Positions 40,116 through 49,727 of a stretch of DNA of 64,000 nt are shown here, in pieces. This DNA comes from Geoglobus acetivorans. GTDB lineage: Archaea; Halobacteriota; Archaeoglobi; Archaeoglobales; Archaeoglobaceae. The stretch covers positions 1,796,816 to 1,860,815 of the forward strand of contig NZ_CP009552.1 in assembly GCF_000789255.1 (NCBI RefSeq), in the 5' to 3' direction. Under the pieces are notes generated by a model. It had not been told where the DNA came from, searched no databases, and worked only from the letters and a program-made list of their open reading frames with translations. The stretch's first letter is position 1, and each line of letters opens with the position of its first letter. Position numbers and translations under genes: made by a program.

Positions 40116-40871
40116 ATGAAGGCCAAGGTTTTTGATCTTAATGGAGAAGTGGTTGAGGAAATCGAACTGCCGTCAGCATTCAATGAGGACTTCAGACCGG
40201 ATCTAATCAGAAAGGCAGTTCATGCAATTCAGAGTCATAGAAGGCAGCCTTATGGTCCAAATCCGCTTTCAGGTACAAACTATGCTGCTGAAAACTGGGG
40301 CCCAGGCCATGGATATGCAAGGGTGCCAAGATGGAAAAATGGTAGCAGGGCTGTGAAGGTCCCGCAGGCTGTTGGTGGTAGAAGGGCGCATCCACCGAAA
40401 GTGCAGAAGAAATGGGATGAAAAGATTAACAGGAAGGAAATGAGGAAAGCCCTGAAATCTGCACTATCTGCGACACTTGATCCAGAAATCGTCAGTGCGA
40501 GGAATCACGTTTTTGAAGGTGACCTGCCAAAAATCGTTGTTGATGATTTTGAAACTCTTGAGAAGACCAAGGATGTTGCGAACGCTCTCAAAGCTCTTGG
40601 AGTATTCGGAGATGTGGAGAGGGCAAGAGCAACAAAGAGAGTCAGGGCTGGAAAAGGCAAGATGAGAGGCAGGAGATACAAGATGAAGAAGAGCGTGCTC
40701 ATTGTAACTGGAAATAACTCCAAGGTTCTGAGGGCAGCGAGAAACCTCCCGGGTGTTGATGCTGTTGAGGTCAGAAACCTCAACGTTGAACTCCTGGCTC
40801 CGGGTGGACATGCCGGGAGGCTGGTTGTTTATACGAAATCTGCTGTAAACTATCTGGGGGAGTGGTTATGA
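40116..40871 (+). CDS. rpl4: Large ribosomal subunit protein uL4
   Basis: 251-aa archaeal uL4, lining the polypeptide exit tunnel. Seen: KAKVFDLNGEVVEEIELP, HAIQSHRRQPYGPNPLSGT, the rRNA-binding loop WGPGHGYARVPRWKNGSRAV and the C-terminal KMRGRRYKMKKSVLIVTG. ATG 40116 used; GTG 40107 overlaps the rpl3 stop and would add three residues. Its stop overlaps the rpl23 ATG (ATGA). Confidence 0.96.
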   Translation: MKAKVFDLNGEVVEEIELPSAFNEDFRPDLIRKAVHAIQSHRRQPYGPNPLSGTNYAAENWGPGHGYARVPRWKNGSRAVKVPQAVGGRRAHPPKVQKKWDEKINRKEMRKALKSALSATLDPEIVSARNHVFEGDLPKIVVDDFETLEKTKDVANALKALGVFGDVERARATKRVRAGKGKMRGRRYKMKKSVLIVTGNNSKVLRAARNLPGVDAVEVRNLNVELLAPGGHAGRLVVYTKSAVNYLGEWL

Positions 40872-41113
40872 TACTCAAGGCATTCCTGATTACGGAAAAG
40901 ACGACAATGCTCCTCGAGAAAAACGTTCTTACTGCGATAGTGGACATCAGAGCCGGCAAAAAGGAGATTGCGAAAGAAGTGGAAAGAAGATTTGAGGTTG
41001 AAGTAGAGAAGGTCAACACCCTTATAACGCCCAAGGGTGAGAAGAAGGCATACATAAAACTGAAACCCGAGTATTCTGCTGAAGAGCTGCTTTCAAAACT
41101 GGGTGTATTCTGA
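40868..41113 (+). CDS. rpl23: Large ribosomal subunit protein uL23
   Basis: 81-aa uL23, located at the tunnel exit and a docking site for SRP and Sec. Seen: LKAFLITEKTTMLLEKN, DIRAGKKEIAKEVERRF and the C-terminal KKAYIKLKPEYSAEELLSKLG. ATG 40868 overlaps the rpl4 stop by 4 bp; the GTG at 40862 is not needed. Length matches other archaeal L23. Confidence 0.95.
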   Translation: MILKAFLITEKTTMLLEKNVLTAIVDIRAGKKEIAKEVERRFEVEVEKVNTLITPKGEKKAYIKLKPEYSAEELLSKLGVF

Positions 41114-41123
41114 GGTGATATAA

Positions 41124-41837
41124 ATGGGTAAGCGTATAATATCACAGAATAGGGGAAAAGGAACTCCCACTTACAGGGCTCCATCTCACAGATACAAGGC
41201 TGATGTAAGGCATCTCAAATTCACGGGGGACGTTGTTGAGGCAAAAATAGAAGACGTTGTCCATGACTCAGCCAGAAACGGTCCTCTGTTCCTTGTAAGG
41301 CTTCCGGATGGAAGAAAGGAATACGTTCTTGCTGTGGAAGGCAAGGGTGTTGGGGACAGAATTCAGGCCGGAGAAAAGGCTGAGATTGATCTTGGCAATG
41401 TTACCTATCTCAAAAACATCCCCGAGGGAACACCGATATGCAACATTGAGCACATTCCGGGTGATGGTGGCAAATTTGCAAGGGCAAGCGGAACGTATGC
41501 ATTCGTTGTGGCTCATGAGGAAGACAGAGTGCTGGTTCAGCTTCCGTCAGGCACGATGAAGTGGTTCAACCCGATGTGCAGGGCAATGGTCGGTGTGGTG
41601 GCTGGAGCAGGAAGAGCAGACAAACCGTTTGTCAAGGCAGGAAAGAAGTATCACAAGATGAAGAGCAAGGCAGCAAAATGGCCTCGTGTGAGAGGTGTGG
41701 CAATGAATGCTGTGGATCACCCATTTGGTGGTGGTAAGCATCAGCATGTTGGTAAGCCCAAGACAATCAGCAGAAACGCTCCTCCAGGAAGGAAGGTAGG
41801 TAGTATTGCTGCAAGAAGAACGGGTGTGAGGCGATAA
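41124..41837 (+). CDS. rpl2: Large ribosomal subunit protein uL2
   Basis: 237-aa uL2, required for subunit joining and peptidyl-transferase activity. Seen: [38 protein letters not shown], and the catalytic-region loop [18 protein letters not shown] with the universally conserved His. GAGGTGATATAA precedes the ATG. Two bases separate its stop from rps19. Confidence 0.97.
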   Translation: MGKRIISQNRGKGTPTYRAPSHRYKADVRHLKFTGDVVEAKIEDVVHDSARNGPLFLVRLPDGRKEYVLAVEGKGVGDRIQAGEKAEIDLGNVTYLKNIPEGTPICNIEHIPGDGGKFARASGTYAFVVAHEEDRVLVQLPSGTMKWFNPMCRAMVGVVAGAGRADKPFVKAGKKYHKMKSKAAKWPRVRGVAMNAVDHPFGGGKHQHVGKPKTISRNAPPGRKVGSIAARRTGVRR

Positions 41838-41839
41838 TT

Positions 41840-42241
41840 ATGGCGCTGAAGAGTAAGGTAGTCAGGCCGAAGGAATTCAGATATCGCGGTTACACGCTTG
41901 AAGAGCTGCAGAAGATGTCACTTGAGCAGATTGCTGAGCTTCTACCAGCGAGAGAGAGGAGAAAAATAAAGAGAGGCTTCACGGAACAGGAAGAAAAATT
42001 CCTGAGGAGGCTCAGGAAGAAAGGAACGGCAAGGACACACTGCAGGGATATGATTGTGTTGCCCGAAATGGTTGGCAAGGTCATTTTCGTCTATAATGGC
42101 AAGGAGTTCGTCAGGGTTGAGGTGAAACCAGAGATGATCGGACACAGACTCGGTGAGTTCGCGCACACAAGGAGATTCGAGAAGCATTCTGGACCTGGTG
42201 TTGGTGCTACCAGAAGCAGTAAATTTGTGCCACTGAAGTGA
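41840..42241 (+). CDS. rps19: Small ribosomal subunit protein uS19
   Basis: 133-aa archaeal uS19 in the 30S head. Seen: the archaeal/eukaryotic N-terminal [36 protein letters not shown], then the core [22 protein letters not shown] region and [19 protein letters not shown] near the C-terminus. Longer than bacterial S19 because of the N-terminal extension. Six bases separate it from rpl22. Confidence 0.96.
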   Translation: MALKSKVVRPKEFRYRGYTLEELQKMSLEQIAELLPARERRKIKRGFTEQEEKFLRRLRKKGTARTHCRDMIVLPEMVGKVIFVYNGKEFVRVEVKPEMIGHRLGEFAHTRRFEKHSGPGVGATRSSKFVPLK

Positions 42242-42247
42242 TGACCT

Positions 42248-42709
42248 ATGGCGAGGGTTAATTACGCTTACAGGCCAAAGGATGAGCTGAACGCAGCAAA
42301 AGCGATGGGCTACGAGATGCCAATATGCTTCAAACATGCTGTGGAAATCTGCAGAGCAATTAAAGGAAAGAAAATAGACGACGCAATCGAATACCTTGAG
42401 GACGTTGTTGCAATGGAGAGAGCAGTTCCCTTCAAGAATCACAAGAAAAAGGTAGCTCACAAGAAAGGCCTTGAGAAGTGGTATGCTGGCAGATATCCTG
42501 TCAAAGCATCCACCTACATTCTCAAGGTTCTTGAGAACCTGAAAGCGAATGCTGAATACAAGGGACTTGAACTTAACAGGCTTGTTATAACGCATGCACA
42601 GGCTAAGAAAGGCAGAGTGATCAAGAGGTACATGCCGAGAGCGTATGGTAGGGCTACTCCGAAGTTTAAGATTCTCACGACAGTAGAAATTGTGGCCGAG
42701 GTGCGATAA
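42248..42709 (+). CDS. rpl22: Large ribosomal subunit protein uL22
   Basis: 153-aa uL22, whose extended hairpin lines the exit tunnel. Seen: the AKAMGYEMPICFKHAVEICR helix, DAIEYLEDVVAMERAVPF, the archaeal KGLEKWYAGRYPVKASTYIL insertion and the hairpin KGRVIKRYMPRAYGRATP. Length typical for archaea. Its stop overlaps the rps3 ATG by one base (TAATG). Confidence 0.96.
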   Translation: MARVNYAYRPKDELNAAKAMGYEMPICFKHAVEICRAIKGKKIDDAIEYLEDVVAMERAVPFKNHKKKVAHKKGLEKWYAGRYPVKASTYILKVLENLKANAEYKGLELNRLVITHAQAKKGRVIKRYMPRAYGRATPKFKILTTVEIVAEVR

Positions 42710-43389
42710 TGGCGGTGGAAAGAAAATTTGTTGAGGAAAGGGTTAGGAAGCTCAGGGTCAAGGAATGGATAGTCGATGAGGTCAGGAACGCAGGGTTTGG
42801 TGGAATAGATATTGTTAGAACACCACTTGGAACTCAGGTAACCCTCTTCGTCGAGAGACCAGGTCTCGTGATTGGCAGGGGTGGAAGAAGAATAAAGAAG
42901 CTCACTGACAGACTCAAGGATTTCGGCCTCGACAATCCTCAGGTTGCGGTTGATGAGATTAAGAAGCCAGAGTTTAATGCCCAGCTCATGGCATCTCTCC
43001 TTGCAAGAGCTCTTGAGAGAGGATGGTATTTCAGGAAGGCAGGATACAGGTTCCTTTACAGAATAATGGACGCCGGTGCAAAAGGGTGCGAGATCGAGAT
43101 AAGCGGAAAGCTCACGAGTGAGAGAGCAAGAACTGAGAAGTTTGTGGCAGGGACGGTCATTCATACCGGTGAACCGGCTGAGAGCATGGTTGACGAGGGC
43201 TTCGATATTGCGATCAAAAAACTGGGTGTTTATGGCATCAGAGTCAGAATAATCCCGCCAGATGTTGAACTGCCGGACGAAATCTATGTCAGGGATGTAG
43301 AGGTACAGGAAGAAGAGCCGGAACCTGTTTCTGAGCAGAAGGAAGAGGTGAGTGCGAATGAGGATGCAGGAGATCAGGGAAATGAGTAA
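42709..43389 (+). CDS. rps3: Small ribosomal subunit protein uS3
   Basis: 226-aa uS3 at the mRNA entry site. Seen: N-terminal KFVEERVRKLRVKEWIVDEV, KH domain with GLVIGRGGRRIKKL (GxxG loop), and the S3 C-domain GWYFRKAGYRFLYRIMDAGA. The last ~25 residues form an acidic Glu-rich tail (EVQEEEPEPVSEQKEE), a low-complexity feature seen in several archaeal S3 proteins. The 3' end overlaps rpl29 by 32 bp. Confidence 0.96.
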   Translation: MAVERKFVEERVRKLRVKEWIVDEVRNAGFGGIDIVRTPLGTQVTLFVERPGLVIGRGGRRIKKLTDRLKDFGLDNPQVAVDEIKKPEFNAQLMASLLARALERGWYFRKAGYRFLYRIMDAGAKGCEIEISGKLTSERARTEKFVAGTVIHTGEPAESMVDEGFDIAIKKLGVYGIRVRIIPPDVELPDEIYVRDVEVQEEEPEPVSEQKEEVSANEDAGDQGNE

Positions 43390-43555
43390 AGAGGAAAAAC
43401 TAAAAAAATTGAACGAACTGGAGAACGAACTTTTGAGGCTGAGGACTCTCGTAAGGAGCGGTGGAGCGCTGGAGAATCCGGGTCAGCTAAGGGCTGTAAG
43501 AAAAGACATCGCAAGAGTAAAGCTCGCTCTGAGAGAAGAAGGCTACAGGGTATAA
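43358..43555 (+). CDS. rpl29: Large ribosomal subunit protein uL29
   Basis: 65-aa helical-hairpin protein near the tunnel exit. Seen: QEIREMSKEEKLKKLNELEN and the signature RAVRKDIARVKLALREE. Starts within the rps3 coding region in another frame; ATG 43358 is selected because a GAGGTGAG ribosome site lies 5 nt upstream, with ATG 43364 and GTG 43352 as alternatives. Two bases separate its stop from rnp1. Confidence 0.93.
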   Translation: MRMQEIREMSKEEKLKKLNELENELLRLRTLVRSGGALENPGQLRAVRKDIARVKLALREEGYRV

Positions 43556-43557
43556 AG

Positions 43558-43830
43558 GTGCTGGCGAGGGACTGGATTGGACTGAGTGTTGAGGTGATGG
43601 AGAGTCCTAACAAATTTGAAACGGGTCTGAAGGGCATGGTGGTTGATGAGACGATGAAGACGTTGAAGCTGAAGACTGAAAATGGCCTCAAGGTTGTTGC
43701 CAAGGAAGGGCGGAAGTTTGCAGTAACGGTTGAAGGACGCAGATATCTTGTCGATGGCAGTCTGATCACCTTCAGACCCGAAGAAAGAATAATGAGAGGT
43801 ATGATGCTCGTAAGCAGAATGAAAGGGTGA
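43558..43830 (+). CDS. rnp1: Ribonuclease P protein component 1 (Rpp29/Pop4)
   Basis: 90-aa protein subunit of archaeal RNase P, which removes 5' leaders from tRNA precursors; pairs with Rpp21 on the specificity domain. Seen: WIGLSVEVMESPNKFETGLKG-type Sm-like barrel start, GMVVDETMKTLKLKTENG and the C-terminal VDGSLITFRPEERIMR. Start is GTG at 43558 following GGCTACAGGGTATAAAG; an internal ATG would remove the first strand. Standard archaeal position between rpl29 and rps17; the SUI1/eIF1 gene often found here is absent. Confidence 0.93.
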   Translation: MLARDWIGLSVEVMESPNKFETGLKGMVVDETMKTLKLKTENGLKVVAKEGRKFAVTVEGRRYLVDGSLITFRPEERIMRGMMLVSRMKG

Positions 43831-43836
43831 TGGTGG

Positions 43837-44160
43837 ATGAGAGATATTGGAATTAATGTTAATCCTCCTGAAAAGGAATGTAACGACAAAAACTGTCCGT
43901 TTCACGGGAGTCTTTCTGTGAGGGGTCAGATATTCAGAGGACGGGTTGTAAAGACCTACGAGAAATCTGCCGTGATTGAAAGGGAGCTGATCAGGTACGT
44001 GCCAAAATATGAAAGATACCTGAAAAAGAGGAGCAAAATGCATGCGCACAACCCTCCATGCATAGATGCCAAGCCAGGAGATATTGTAACGATTGCTGAA
44101 TGCAGGCCGATAAGCAAGACAAAAAGCTTTGTGATAGTTGAGAGGGTGGTGGAGGAATGA
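43837..44160 (+). CDS. rps17: Small ribosomal subunit protein uS17
   Basis: 107-aa uS17, an early-assembling OB-fold protein. Seen: [20 protein letters not shown] with two Cys typical of archaeal S17, [20 protein letters not shown], and the C-terminal [19 protein letters not shown] signature. A GGTGATGGTGG ribosome site precedes the ATG. The stop overlaps the rpl14 ATG by 4 bp. Confidence 0.96.
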   Translation: MRDIGINVNPPEKECNDKNCPFHGSLSVRGQIFRGRVVKTYEKSAVIERELIRYVPKYERYLKKRSKMHAHNPPCIDAKPGDIVTIAECRPISKTKSFVIVERVVEE

Positions 44161-44555
44161 AGGCGAAGAAAGCGGTCGTTCCAAGGGCGTTACCAACAGG
44201 GGCAAGACTGGTCTGTGCAGACAATACAGGTGCAAGGGAGCTTGAGATAATTGCTGTTAAGACTTACAAGGGTGTGAGGAGGAGATATCCTGCTGCAGGG
44301 GTTGGTGACATCGTTGTTGTCAGTGTTAAGAAGGGCAGTCCCGACATCCGAAAGCAGGTTCACTACGCGGTTATTGTTAGACAGAGGAAGGAATATCGCA
44401 GGCCTGATGGAACAAGGGTCAAGTTTGAAGATAATGCTGCGGTGATCACAGATCCAAGTGGCAATCCCAAGGGTACTGAGATAAGAGGGCCTGTTGCAAG
44501 AGAAGCAGCTGAAAGATTCAGCAAAATTGGCTCAATAGCCACGATAATTGTGTGA
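44157..44555 (+). CDS. rpl14: Large ribosomal subunit protein uL14
   Basis: 132-aa uL14 at the subunit interface and the binding site of aIF6. Seen: [19 protein letters not shown], the archaeal [19 protein letters not shown], and [20 protein letters not shown] followed by [21 protein letters not shown] overlaps the rps17 stop. Confidence 0.97.
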   Translation: MKAKKAVVPRALPTGARLVCADNTGARELEIIAVKTYKGVRRRYPAAGVGDIVVVSVKKGSPDIRKQVHYAVIVRQRKEYRRPDGTRVKFEDNAAVITDPSGNPKGTEIRGPVAREAAERFSKIGSIATIIV

Positions 44556-44564
44556 GGTGGTACC

Positions 44565-44912
44565 ATGTCAAAACAGCCCAGAAAGCAGAGAAAGAAGATA
44601 TATGAGGCAAAACTCCATCAGAGGCACAGATTCCTTCATGCGACCCTCTCCAAGGAATTGAGGCAGAAATATGGCAAGAGGGCTATCAGGATAAGGAAAG
44701 GGGACAAGGTTAAGGTGATGAGAGGCAACTTTGCGGGACATACCGGCAAGGTTCTCGAAGTTGACATGAAAAGACTCAGGATTCTCATCGAGGGTGTTGT
44801 GGTCAAGAAAGCGAACGGAGAGGAGGTTTCCCTGCCTGTCCATCCATCCAACGTTATGATTGTCGAGCTTGGAGAGGGAGATGAGGTTAGAGAAAAAATC
44901 CTTAAGAGGTGA
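44565..44912 (+). CDS. rpl24: Large ribosomal subunit protein uL24
   Basis: 115-aa uL24 with a KOW motif, an assembly initiator of the 50S subunit. Seen: the archaeal N-terminal [40 protein letters not shown] (continuing [16 protein letters not shown], the KOW core) and a C-terminal [23 protein letters not shown] ribosome site before the ATG. Confidence 0.96.
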   Translation: MSKQPRKQRKKIYEAKLHQRHRFLHATLSKELRQKYGKRAIRIRKGDKVKVMRGNFAGHTGKVLEVDMKRLRILIEGVVVKKANGEEVSLPVHPSNVMIVELGEGDEVREKILKR

Positions 44913-44917
44913 TTTTC

Positions 44918-45616
44918 ATGCATCAGAAAAGATTAAGCGCACCGAAGACCTATAAAGTTCCAAGAAAGGTTAAAAAATGGTTGGTGAGACCGTCACCGGG
45001 TCCTCATGATAGGAATGCTCTTCCGCTCTTAGTGGTCGTGAGGGATTTCCTCGAACTTGCCGATACGGCAAGAGAAGCGAGGAGAGTGATTGCCAGTGGC
45101 GAGATTCTGGTTGACGGCATTCCCCGGAGGGACTACAAATTCCCGGTAGGCCTTTTCGATATAGTTTCTGTTCCAAAAATGGACGTAAATTACAGGATCG
45201 TCTTTGATGAAAAGGGCAGGTATGTTCCAATAGTAGTGGATGACCACGATAAGAAACTTTACAGAATCAGCAATAAAACCACGCTTAAGGGTGGAGTGGT
45301 CCAGCTTAACCTCTTTGATGGGACGAACATAATCGGTTCAAACGAATTTAAAACAAAAGACAGTGTTCTGGTTAAGATTCCCGAAAAGGAAATCCTGCAG
45401 CATCTCAAATTCGAAGAGGGCGCTCTTGTAGTTGTTACCGGAGGCACACATGCTGGTGAACTTGCAAGGCTCAAGTCTTACAAGGTGGTCAGAGGTTCTG
45501 CACCAAATCTCGTGACAATTGAGATCGGGGGCAGTGAGTACACAACGGTTGAACAGTATATCTTCGTTGTTGGTTCAAAGGATGATGAAAAACCAGTGAT
45601 CGATCTGGGGGTGTAG
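44918..45616 (+). CDS. rps4e: Small ribosomal subunit protein eS4
   Basis: 232-aa protein found only in archaea and eukaryotes. Seen: KRLSAPKTYKVPRKVKKWLV, the S4-like RNA-binding domain VVRDFLELADTAREARRVIA, a central DUF-type domain and a C-terminal KOW segment GALVVVTGGTHAGELARLKS. ATG 44918 (MHQKRLSAP) chosen over GTG 44909, which overlaps the rpl24 stop. Supports an archaeal origin of the operon. Confidence 0.95.
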   Translation: MHQKRLSAPKTYKVPRKVKKWLVRPSPGPHDRNALPLLVVVRDFLELADTAREARRVIASGEILVDGIPRRDYKFPVGLFDIVSVPKMDVNYRIVFDEKGRYVPIVVDDHDKKLYRISNKTTLKGGVVQLNLFDGTNIIGSNEFKTKDSVLVKIPEKEILQHLKFEEGALVVVTGGTHAGELARLKSYKVVRGSAPNLVTIEIGGSEYTTVEQYIFVVGSKDDEKPVIDLGV

Positions 45617-45620
45617 CTGA

Positions 45621-46121
45621 ATGAATCCGATGAGAGAAGTGATAATTGACAAGGTCGTTATAAATATCGGAGTTGGAGAGAGCGGAGAAAGACAGAAGAG
45701 GGCTCTTCAGCTCCTTGAGGAACTCACCGGAAAGCAGCCAACCTCAACATATTCAAAGAAGACGATCAGAAACTTTGGAATCCGAAAAGGTGAAGCAATA
45801 GGTGCTAAAGTAACGCTTAGAGGCGAAGATGCTCTTGAATTCCTGAAGAGGGCTCTGACTGTAAAGGAGTTCAGGCTGAGCAGAAGACAGATTAGCGATG
45901 GAAACTTTTCATTCGGCATTCAGGAACATATTGACCTTCCAGGTGTGGATTACGATCCGGATATGGGTATATATGGAATGGATGTTGTGGTGTCTCTCAA
46001 GAGAAGAGGCTACAGGGTTGCGAGAAGAAAAATTGCGAAGAGCAAGATTGGTAAGTCTCATAGGGTAACTAAGGAAGATACGATAGAATTTCTCAAATCA
46101 CTCGGTGTGGAGGTTGAATGA
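45621..46121 (+). CDS. rpl5: Large ribosomal subunit protein uL5
   Basis: 166-aa uL5, binding 5S rRNA and contacting P-site tRNA. Seen: [20 protein letters not shown], the [20 protein letters not shown] motif and [19 protein letters not shown] with [22 protein letters not shown] 45621 or 45630 are both possible starts. Length typical of archaea. Confidence 0.96.
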   Translation: MNPMREVIIDKVVINIGVGESGERQKRALQLLEELTGKQPTSTYSKKTIRNFGIRKGEAIGAKVTLRGEDALEFLKRALTVKEFRLSRRQISDGNFSFGIQEHIDLPGVDYDPDMGIYGMDVVVSLKRRGYRVARRKIAKSKIGKSHRVTKEDTIEFLKSLGVEVE

Positions 46122-46123
46122 TT

Positions 46124-46279
46124 ATGGCGAAGGAAAGAACCAAGAGGTTTGGTAGAAACGCTAATCCCTGCAGAAGATGTGGGAGAAAAAGAGGCGTAGT
46201 GAGGAAATATGGACTTTACCTCTGCAGGCAGTGCTTCAGAGAGGTTGCTAAGGAGCTTGGTTTTAAGAAATACTGGTGA
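46124..46279 (+). CDS. rps14: Small ribosomal subunit protein uS14 (zinc-binding)
   Basis: 51-aa uS14 of the C+ zinc-ribbon type. Protein begins [20 protein letters not shown] and continues with [19 protein letters not shown]; the CxxC pairs at residues 16/19 and ~34/37 bind zinc. It stabilises the 30S head near the A site. ATG 46124 lies 2 bp after the rpl5 stop; TGA at 46277-46279. Short but unmistakable by motif and by position between rpl5 and rps8. Confidence 0.95.
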   Translation: MAKERTKRFGRNANPCRRCGRKRGVVRKYGLYLCRQCFREVAKELGFKKYW

Positions 46280-46288
46280 GGTGATATA

Positions 46289-46678
46289 ATGCAGCTTGAT
46301 GCAGTATCAAACGCAATGTCTGCAATAAAAAATGCAGAGGTCATCGGAAAATCAAAGGTGGAAATAAGGCCAGCTTCAAAGCTTGTCGGTAAGATACTTG
46401 CGGTCATGAAGGATTATGGATACATTAATGGCTTTGAAGTCAAAGATGACCCCAAAGGTGGTGCAATTGTGGTTGAACTCAGTGGGAGAATCAATGACTG
46501 TGGAGCAGTGCGGCCGAGGTTTTCGGTAAAGAGAACGGAATACGAGAAGTTCGAAAAGAGATATCTGCCTGCGAGAGATTTTGGAATCCTCATTGTCTCG
46601 ACGACCGAAGGTGTGATGTCCCAGAAAGATGCCATAGAAAGAGGACTGGGCGGGGTTTTGCTTGCTTACGTCTACTGA
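46289..46678 (+). CDS. rps8: Small ribosomal subunit protein uS8
   Basis: 129-aa uS8, central-domain assembly protein binding 16S helix 21. Seen: [39 protein letters not shown], and the C-terminal [20 protein letters not shown] with [22 protein letters not shown] precedes the ATG. Confidence 0.96.
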   Translation: MQLDAVSNAMSAIKNAEVIGKSKVEIRPASKLVGKILAVMKDYGYINGFEVKDDPKGGAIVVELSGRINDCGAVRPRFSVKRTEYEKFEKRYLPARDFGILIVSTTEGVMSQKDAIERGLGGVLLAYVY

Positions 46679-46688
46679 GGTGGTTGCA

Positions 46689-47225
46689 ATGGAAGAAAGG
46701 TTTGTAGAGGTACCAGAAAATGTCACCCTCGAAATTCAGGGAGATGGAATTAATGGATATACTATCAAGGTTAGCGGACCAAAGGGGAGCAATGAGCGAT
46801 TTCTGAAGTACAGGGGCATTTTCATTGAAAAACTCGACGGAAAGGTCAGAGTGTACACCGAGGATAGAAAGTCGAAGGTCAAGGCAATGGTGGGTACTTT
46901 TGCGGCTCACATCAATAATCTGATCAGAGGCGTTACGGAAGGATTTGAATACAGGCTCAGAATACTCTATTCTCACTTCCCCATGAAGGTGAGGGTTGAG
47001 GGCAGGGAAGTAATTATCGAGAACTTTCTTGGGGAAAAACATCCAAGAAGGGCAAGAATATTTGGCAGAGCTGAGGTAAAGGTGCAGGGTAATGAAATTA
47101 TCGTAACCGGTGTGGACAAGGAGGAATGCGGTCAGACAGCAGCAAACATTGAGCAGGCTACAAAGAAAAAGAATCTGGATATTAGAGTGTTCCAGGATGG
47201 AATTTACATTGTTGAAAAGCCGTGA
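46689..47225 (+). CDS. rpl6: Large ribosomal subunit protein uL6
   Basis: 178-aa uL6 near the factor-binding site, with two related alpha/beta domains. Seen: [60 protein letters not shown] and [23 protein letters not shown] 46689 follows GAGGTGG; the frame from 46662 lies inside rps8 and is rejected. Confidence 0.96.
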   Translation: MEERFVEVPENVTLEIQGDGINGYTIKVSGPKGSNERFLKYRGIFIEKLDGKVRVYTEDRKSKVKAMVGTFAAHINNLIRGVTEGFEYRLRILYSHFPMKVRVEGREVIIENFLGEKHPRRARIFGRAEVKVQGNEIIVTGVDKEECGQTAANIEQATKKKNLDIRVFQDGIYIVEKP

Positions 47226-47235
47226 GGTGGTTTGA

Positions 47236-47649
47236 ATGAATCCAAATCTGCCAAAGGAAAAAGTTAAGCTTCTAAGGCTCAGGAGAAGGATGAAATCGAG
47301 AAAGCCCGAATTCAGACACTTTGAGGCTCATAAAAAACTCAAGCTTAGGGATCTTGGATGGAGGAGGCCGAGGGGCAGACACAGCAAGTGGAGAGAAAGA
47401 TATGGTGGGAAGTGGAGTGGCAGAGTACTCCCGAATCCGGGTTTTTCATCACCTGCTGGAGTAAGAGGGTTGCATCCCTCGGGATATGAGGAGGTATTGG
47501 TTCACAACCCCAAGGAGCTTGAGAATGTAAACCCTGAGTTTCAGGCCGTGAGGATTGCATCAAGGGTTGGGCTTAAAAAGAGGCTGTTGATTGAAGAAAA
47601 GGCCAAGGAATTGGGGATAAAGGTGCTCAATCCGGTTAAGGGTGATTGA
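47236..47649 (+). CDS. rpl32e: Large ribosomal subunit protein eL32
   Basis: 137-aa archaeal/eukaryotic-specific 50S protein. Seen: PEFRHFEAHKKLKLRDLGWR, then RRPRGRHSKWRERYGGKWSG, and VRGLHPSGYEEVLVHNPKEL, the hallmark L32e region. GAGGTGGTTTGA precedes the ATG. Overlaps the upstream end of the rpl19e frame by a few bases. Confidence 0.95.
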   Translation: MNPNLPKEKVKLLRLRRRMKSRKPEFRHFEAHKKLKLRDLGWRRPRGRHSKWRERYGGKWSGRVLPNPGFSSPAGVRGLHPSGYEEVLVHNPKELENVNPEFQAVRIASRVGLKKRLLIEEKAKELGIKVLNPVKGD

Positions 47650-47650
47650 A

Positions 47651-48097
47651 ATGAATCTGAAATTCCAGAGGAAGTTGGCAGCGGAGATACTTGATTGTGG
47701 CGTTCACAGGGTCTGGATGGATCCCGATGCTCTTGACGAGATTGCGGGCGCAGCAACAAAAGAGGACGTGAGAGAATTAATTGAGAGAGGTCTGATAAAG
47801 AGAAAGCCAGTTAACGGTATAAGCAGGGCGAGAATAAACAAGAGAAAAGCCCAGAGGAAGAAAGGAAGACGGAGAGGTCATGGAAGGAGGAAGGGAAGAG
47901 CCACTGCAAGAATGCCCAGGAAGAGGGCATGGATCATCAGGATCAGAGCGCTGAGAAAGAGGCTCAGGCAGCTTAAAAAGGAGGGGGCTCTTGATGCTAA
48001 GACTTACCGGATGCTTTACAGGAAGGCAAAGGGTGGCGAGTTCAGGAGCATAGCACACCTTAATCAGTATCTTGAAACACATGGTTTGCTGAGGTGA
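47651..48097 (+). CDS. rpl19e: Large ribosomal subunit protein eL19
   Basis: 148-aa very basic helical protein of archaeal/eukaryotic 50S subunits. Seen: NLKFQRKLAAEILDCGVHRV, RARINKRKAQRKKGRRRGHG and the C-terminal YRMLYRKAKGGEFRSIAHLN. ATG 47651 used; the GTG at 47642 overlaps rpl32e. Five bases to rpl18. Confidence 0.95.
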   Translation: MNLKFQRKLAAEILDCGVHRVWMDPDALDEIAGAATKEDVRELIERGLIKRKPVNGISRARINKRKAQRKKGRRRGHGRRKGRATARMPRKRAWIIRIRALRKRLRQLKKEGALDAKTYRMLYRKAKGGEFRSIAHLNQYLETHGLLR

Positions 48098-48102
48098 TTT
48101 AA

Positions 48103-48660
48103 ATGGCAAAAGGTCCAGCATATAAGGTTCCGTACAGGAGAAGGAGAGAGGGCAAAACAAATTATCGAAAGAGGTTGAAACTCCTCCTTTCAAGAAAACC
48201 AAGACTGGTTGTCAGAATTACGAATAAGAGAGTCATTGCTCAGATTGTGGATTACCATCCAGATGGAGACCGGACTCTCGTTTATGCGGATTCAAAGGAG
48301 CTCGAAAAATATGGATGGAAAGGGGATCTGAATAACACTCCTGCTGCGTATCTCACCGGCTTGCTCATTGGTAAGAAGGCGCTTGATGCGGGGATCGAGG
48401 AAGCAATCCTTGATATTGGTCTGAAGACTCCATCAAAAGGCGCGAGAATCTTCGCTGTGCTTAAGGGTGCAGTTGAAGCAGGCCTCGATGTTCCGCATAG
48501 CGACGGGATACTGCCTGATGATTCCAGGACCAGGGGTGAGCACATTGCGCAGTATTACGAACAGAACCCAGAGAAATTCTCAGAATACGAAAAGAGAGGG
48601 TTGAAGCCTACAGAACTTCCCGGACATGTTGATGATGTAAAATCAAAGATTATGGGGTGA
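48103..48660 (+). CDS. rpl18: Large ribosomal subunit protein uL18
   Basis: 185-aa uL18 that binds 5S rRNA with uL5. Seen: [60 protein letters not shown] and [20 protein letters not shown] in the archaeal C-terminal extension. Length is archaeal (bacterial L18 is ~117 aa). Four bases precede rps5. Confidence 0.96.
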   Translation: MAKGPAYKVPYRRRREGKTNYRKRLKLLLSRKPRLVVRITNKRVIAQIVDYHPDGDRTLVYADSKELEKYGWKGDLNNTPAAYLTGLLIGKKALDAGIEEAILDIGLKTPSKGARIFAVLKGAVEAGLDVPHSDGILPDDSRTRGEHIAQYYEQNPEKFSEYEKRGLKPTELPGHVDDVKSKIMG

Positions 48661-48664
48661 TTGA

Positions 48665-49255
48665 ATGGAATGGAAACCAAGAACCAGACTGGGGAGGCTT
48701 GTAGCAGAAGGAAAGATAAAAACGATTGATGAAGCAATAGCCAGCGGTCTTCCATTAAAAGAGCCGGAAATAGTTGATGTTCTCCTTCCCGACCTTGAGG
48801 ATGAAGTTCTCGAGATCAATCTCGTTCAGAGAATGACTGACAGCGGCAGGAGGCTGAAGTTCAGAGTTACTGCTGTTGTGGGTAACAAGAACGGTTACGT
48901 TGGCATTGGTGTGGGGAAAGCATCTCAGGTAGCTCCCGCAATTCAGAAGGCAATCAGAAATGCAAAAATAAATCTTTTCAGGGTCCAGCTTGGATGCGGT
49001 TCCTGGGAATGTGGCTGCGGGGGAGAACACAGTGTTCCTGCGAAGGTCAGAGGCACGGCAGGAAGTGTTGAGGTTACGCTCATTCCCGGGCCAAAAGGAC
49101 TTGGACTTGTTGCAGGAGATGTTGCAAAGAAGGTGCTTGAGCTTGCGGGTGTCAAGGATGTCTGGACTTTCACAAGGGGTCAGACCAAAACAACAATAAA
49201 CTTTGCAAAAGCTACTTTTGAAGCGCTCAGGCAGACGGTATATCTCAAGAGGTGA
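48665..49255 (+). CDS. rps5: Small ribosomal subunit protein uS5
   Basis: 196-aa uS5 near the mRNA entry tunnel, important for fidelity. Seen: [17 protein letters not shown], the dsRBD-like [20 protein letters not shown] and [20 protein letters not shown], the archaeal [17 protein letters not shown] segment, and [20 protein letters not shown]. The stop overlaps the frame of rpl30. Confidence 0.96.
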   Translation: MEWKPRTRLGRLVAEGKIKTIDEAIASGLPLKEPEIVDVLLPDLEDEVLEINLVQRMTDSGRRLKFRVTAVVGNKNGYVGIGVGKASQVAPAIQKAIRNAKINLFRVQLGCGSWECGCGGEHSVPAKVRGTAGSVEVTLIPGPKGLGLVAGDVAKKVLELAGVKDVWTFTRGQTKTTINFAKATFEALRQTVYLKR

Positions 49256-49260
49256 TTGTG

Positions 49261-49722
49261 ATGCTGGCAGTAATCAGACTCAGAGGTCAGATAGATGTCC
49301 ACAGGAAAATTAAGGACACCCTCAGGTTGTTGAGGCTCCATAAGAGGTATCACTGCGTTATTGTGCCGGACACTCCATCCTATCGTGGGATGCTTCAGAT
49401 CGTGAAGGATTATGTGGCTTATGGTGAAATAGATGCAGAAACACTTGCATTGCTCTTGAGGAATAGGGGTAGGCTTGTTGGCAACAGAAGACTCACGGAT
49501 GAATACGTTAAGGAAAAAACGGGATACGAGAACATCGATGAGTTTGCAAAAGCTGTCGTTGAGGGCAAAGCAAGTCTGAAGGATTTGCCAGAGCTTAAGC
49601 CTGTGTTCAGATTGCACCCTCCCAGAGGTGGACTGAAGAGCATCAAGTGGCATTACGGATACGGCGGGGATCTGGGATACCACGGCGAGGATATCTCCAA
49701 ACTGATTTACAGGATGAGGTGA
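49261..49722 (+). CDS. rpl30: Large ribosomal subunit protein uL30
   Basis: 153-aa archaeal uL30, 2.5 times longer than bacterial L30. Seen: [60 protein letters not shown] and a terminal [20 protein letters not shown] 49261 with GGTGATT ribosome site; GTG 49252 overlaps rps5. Confidence 0.95.
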   Translation: MLAVIRLRGQIDVHRKIKDTLRLLRLHKRYHCVIVPDTPSYRGMLQIVKDYVAYGEIDAETLALLLRNRGRLVGNRRLTDEYVKEKTGYENIDEFAKAVVEGKASLKDLPELKPVFRLHPPRGGLKSIKWHYGYGGDLGYHGEDISKLIYRMR

Positions 49723-49727
49723 GCACG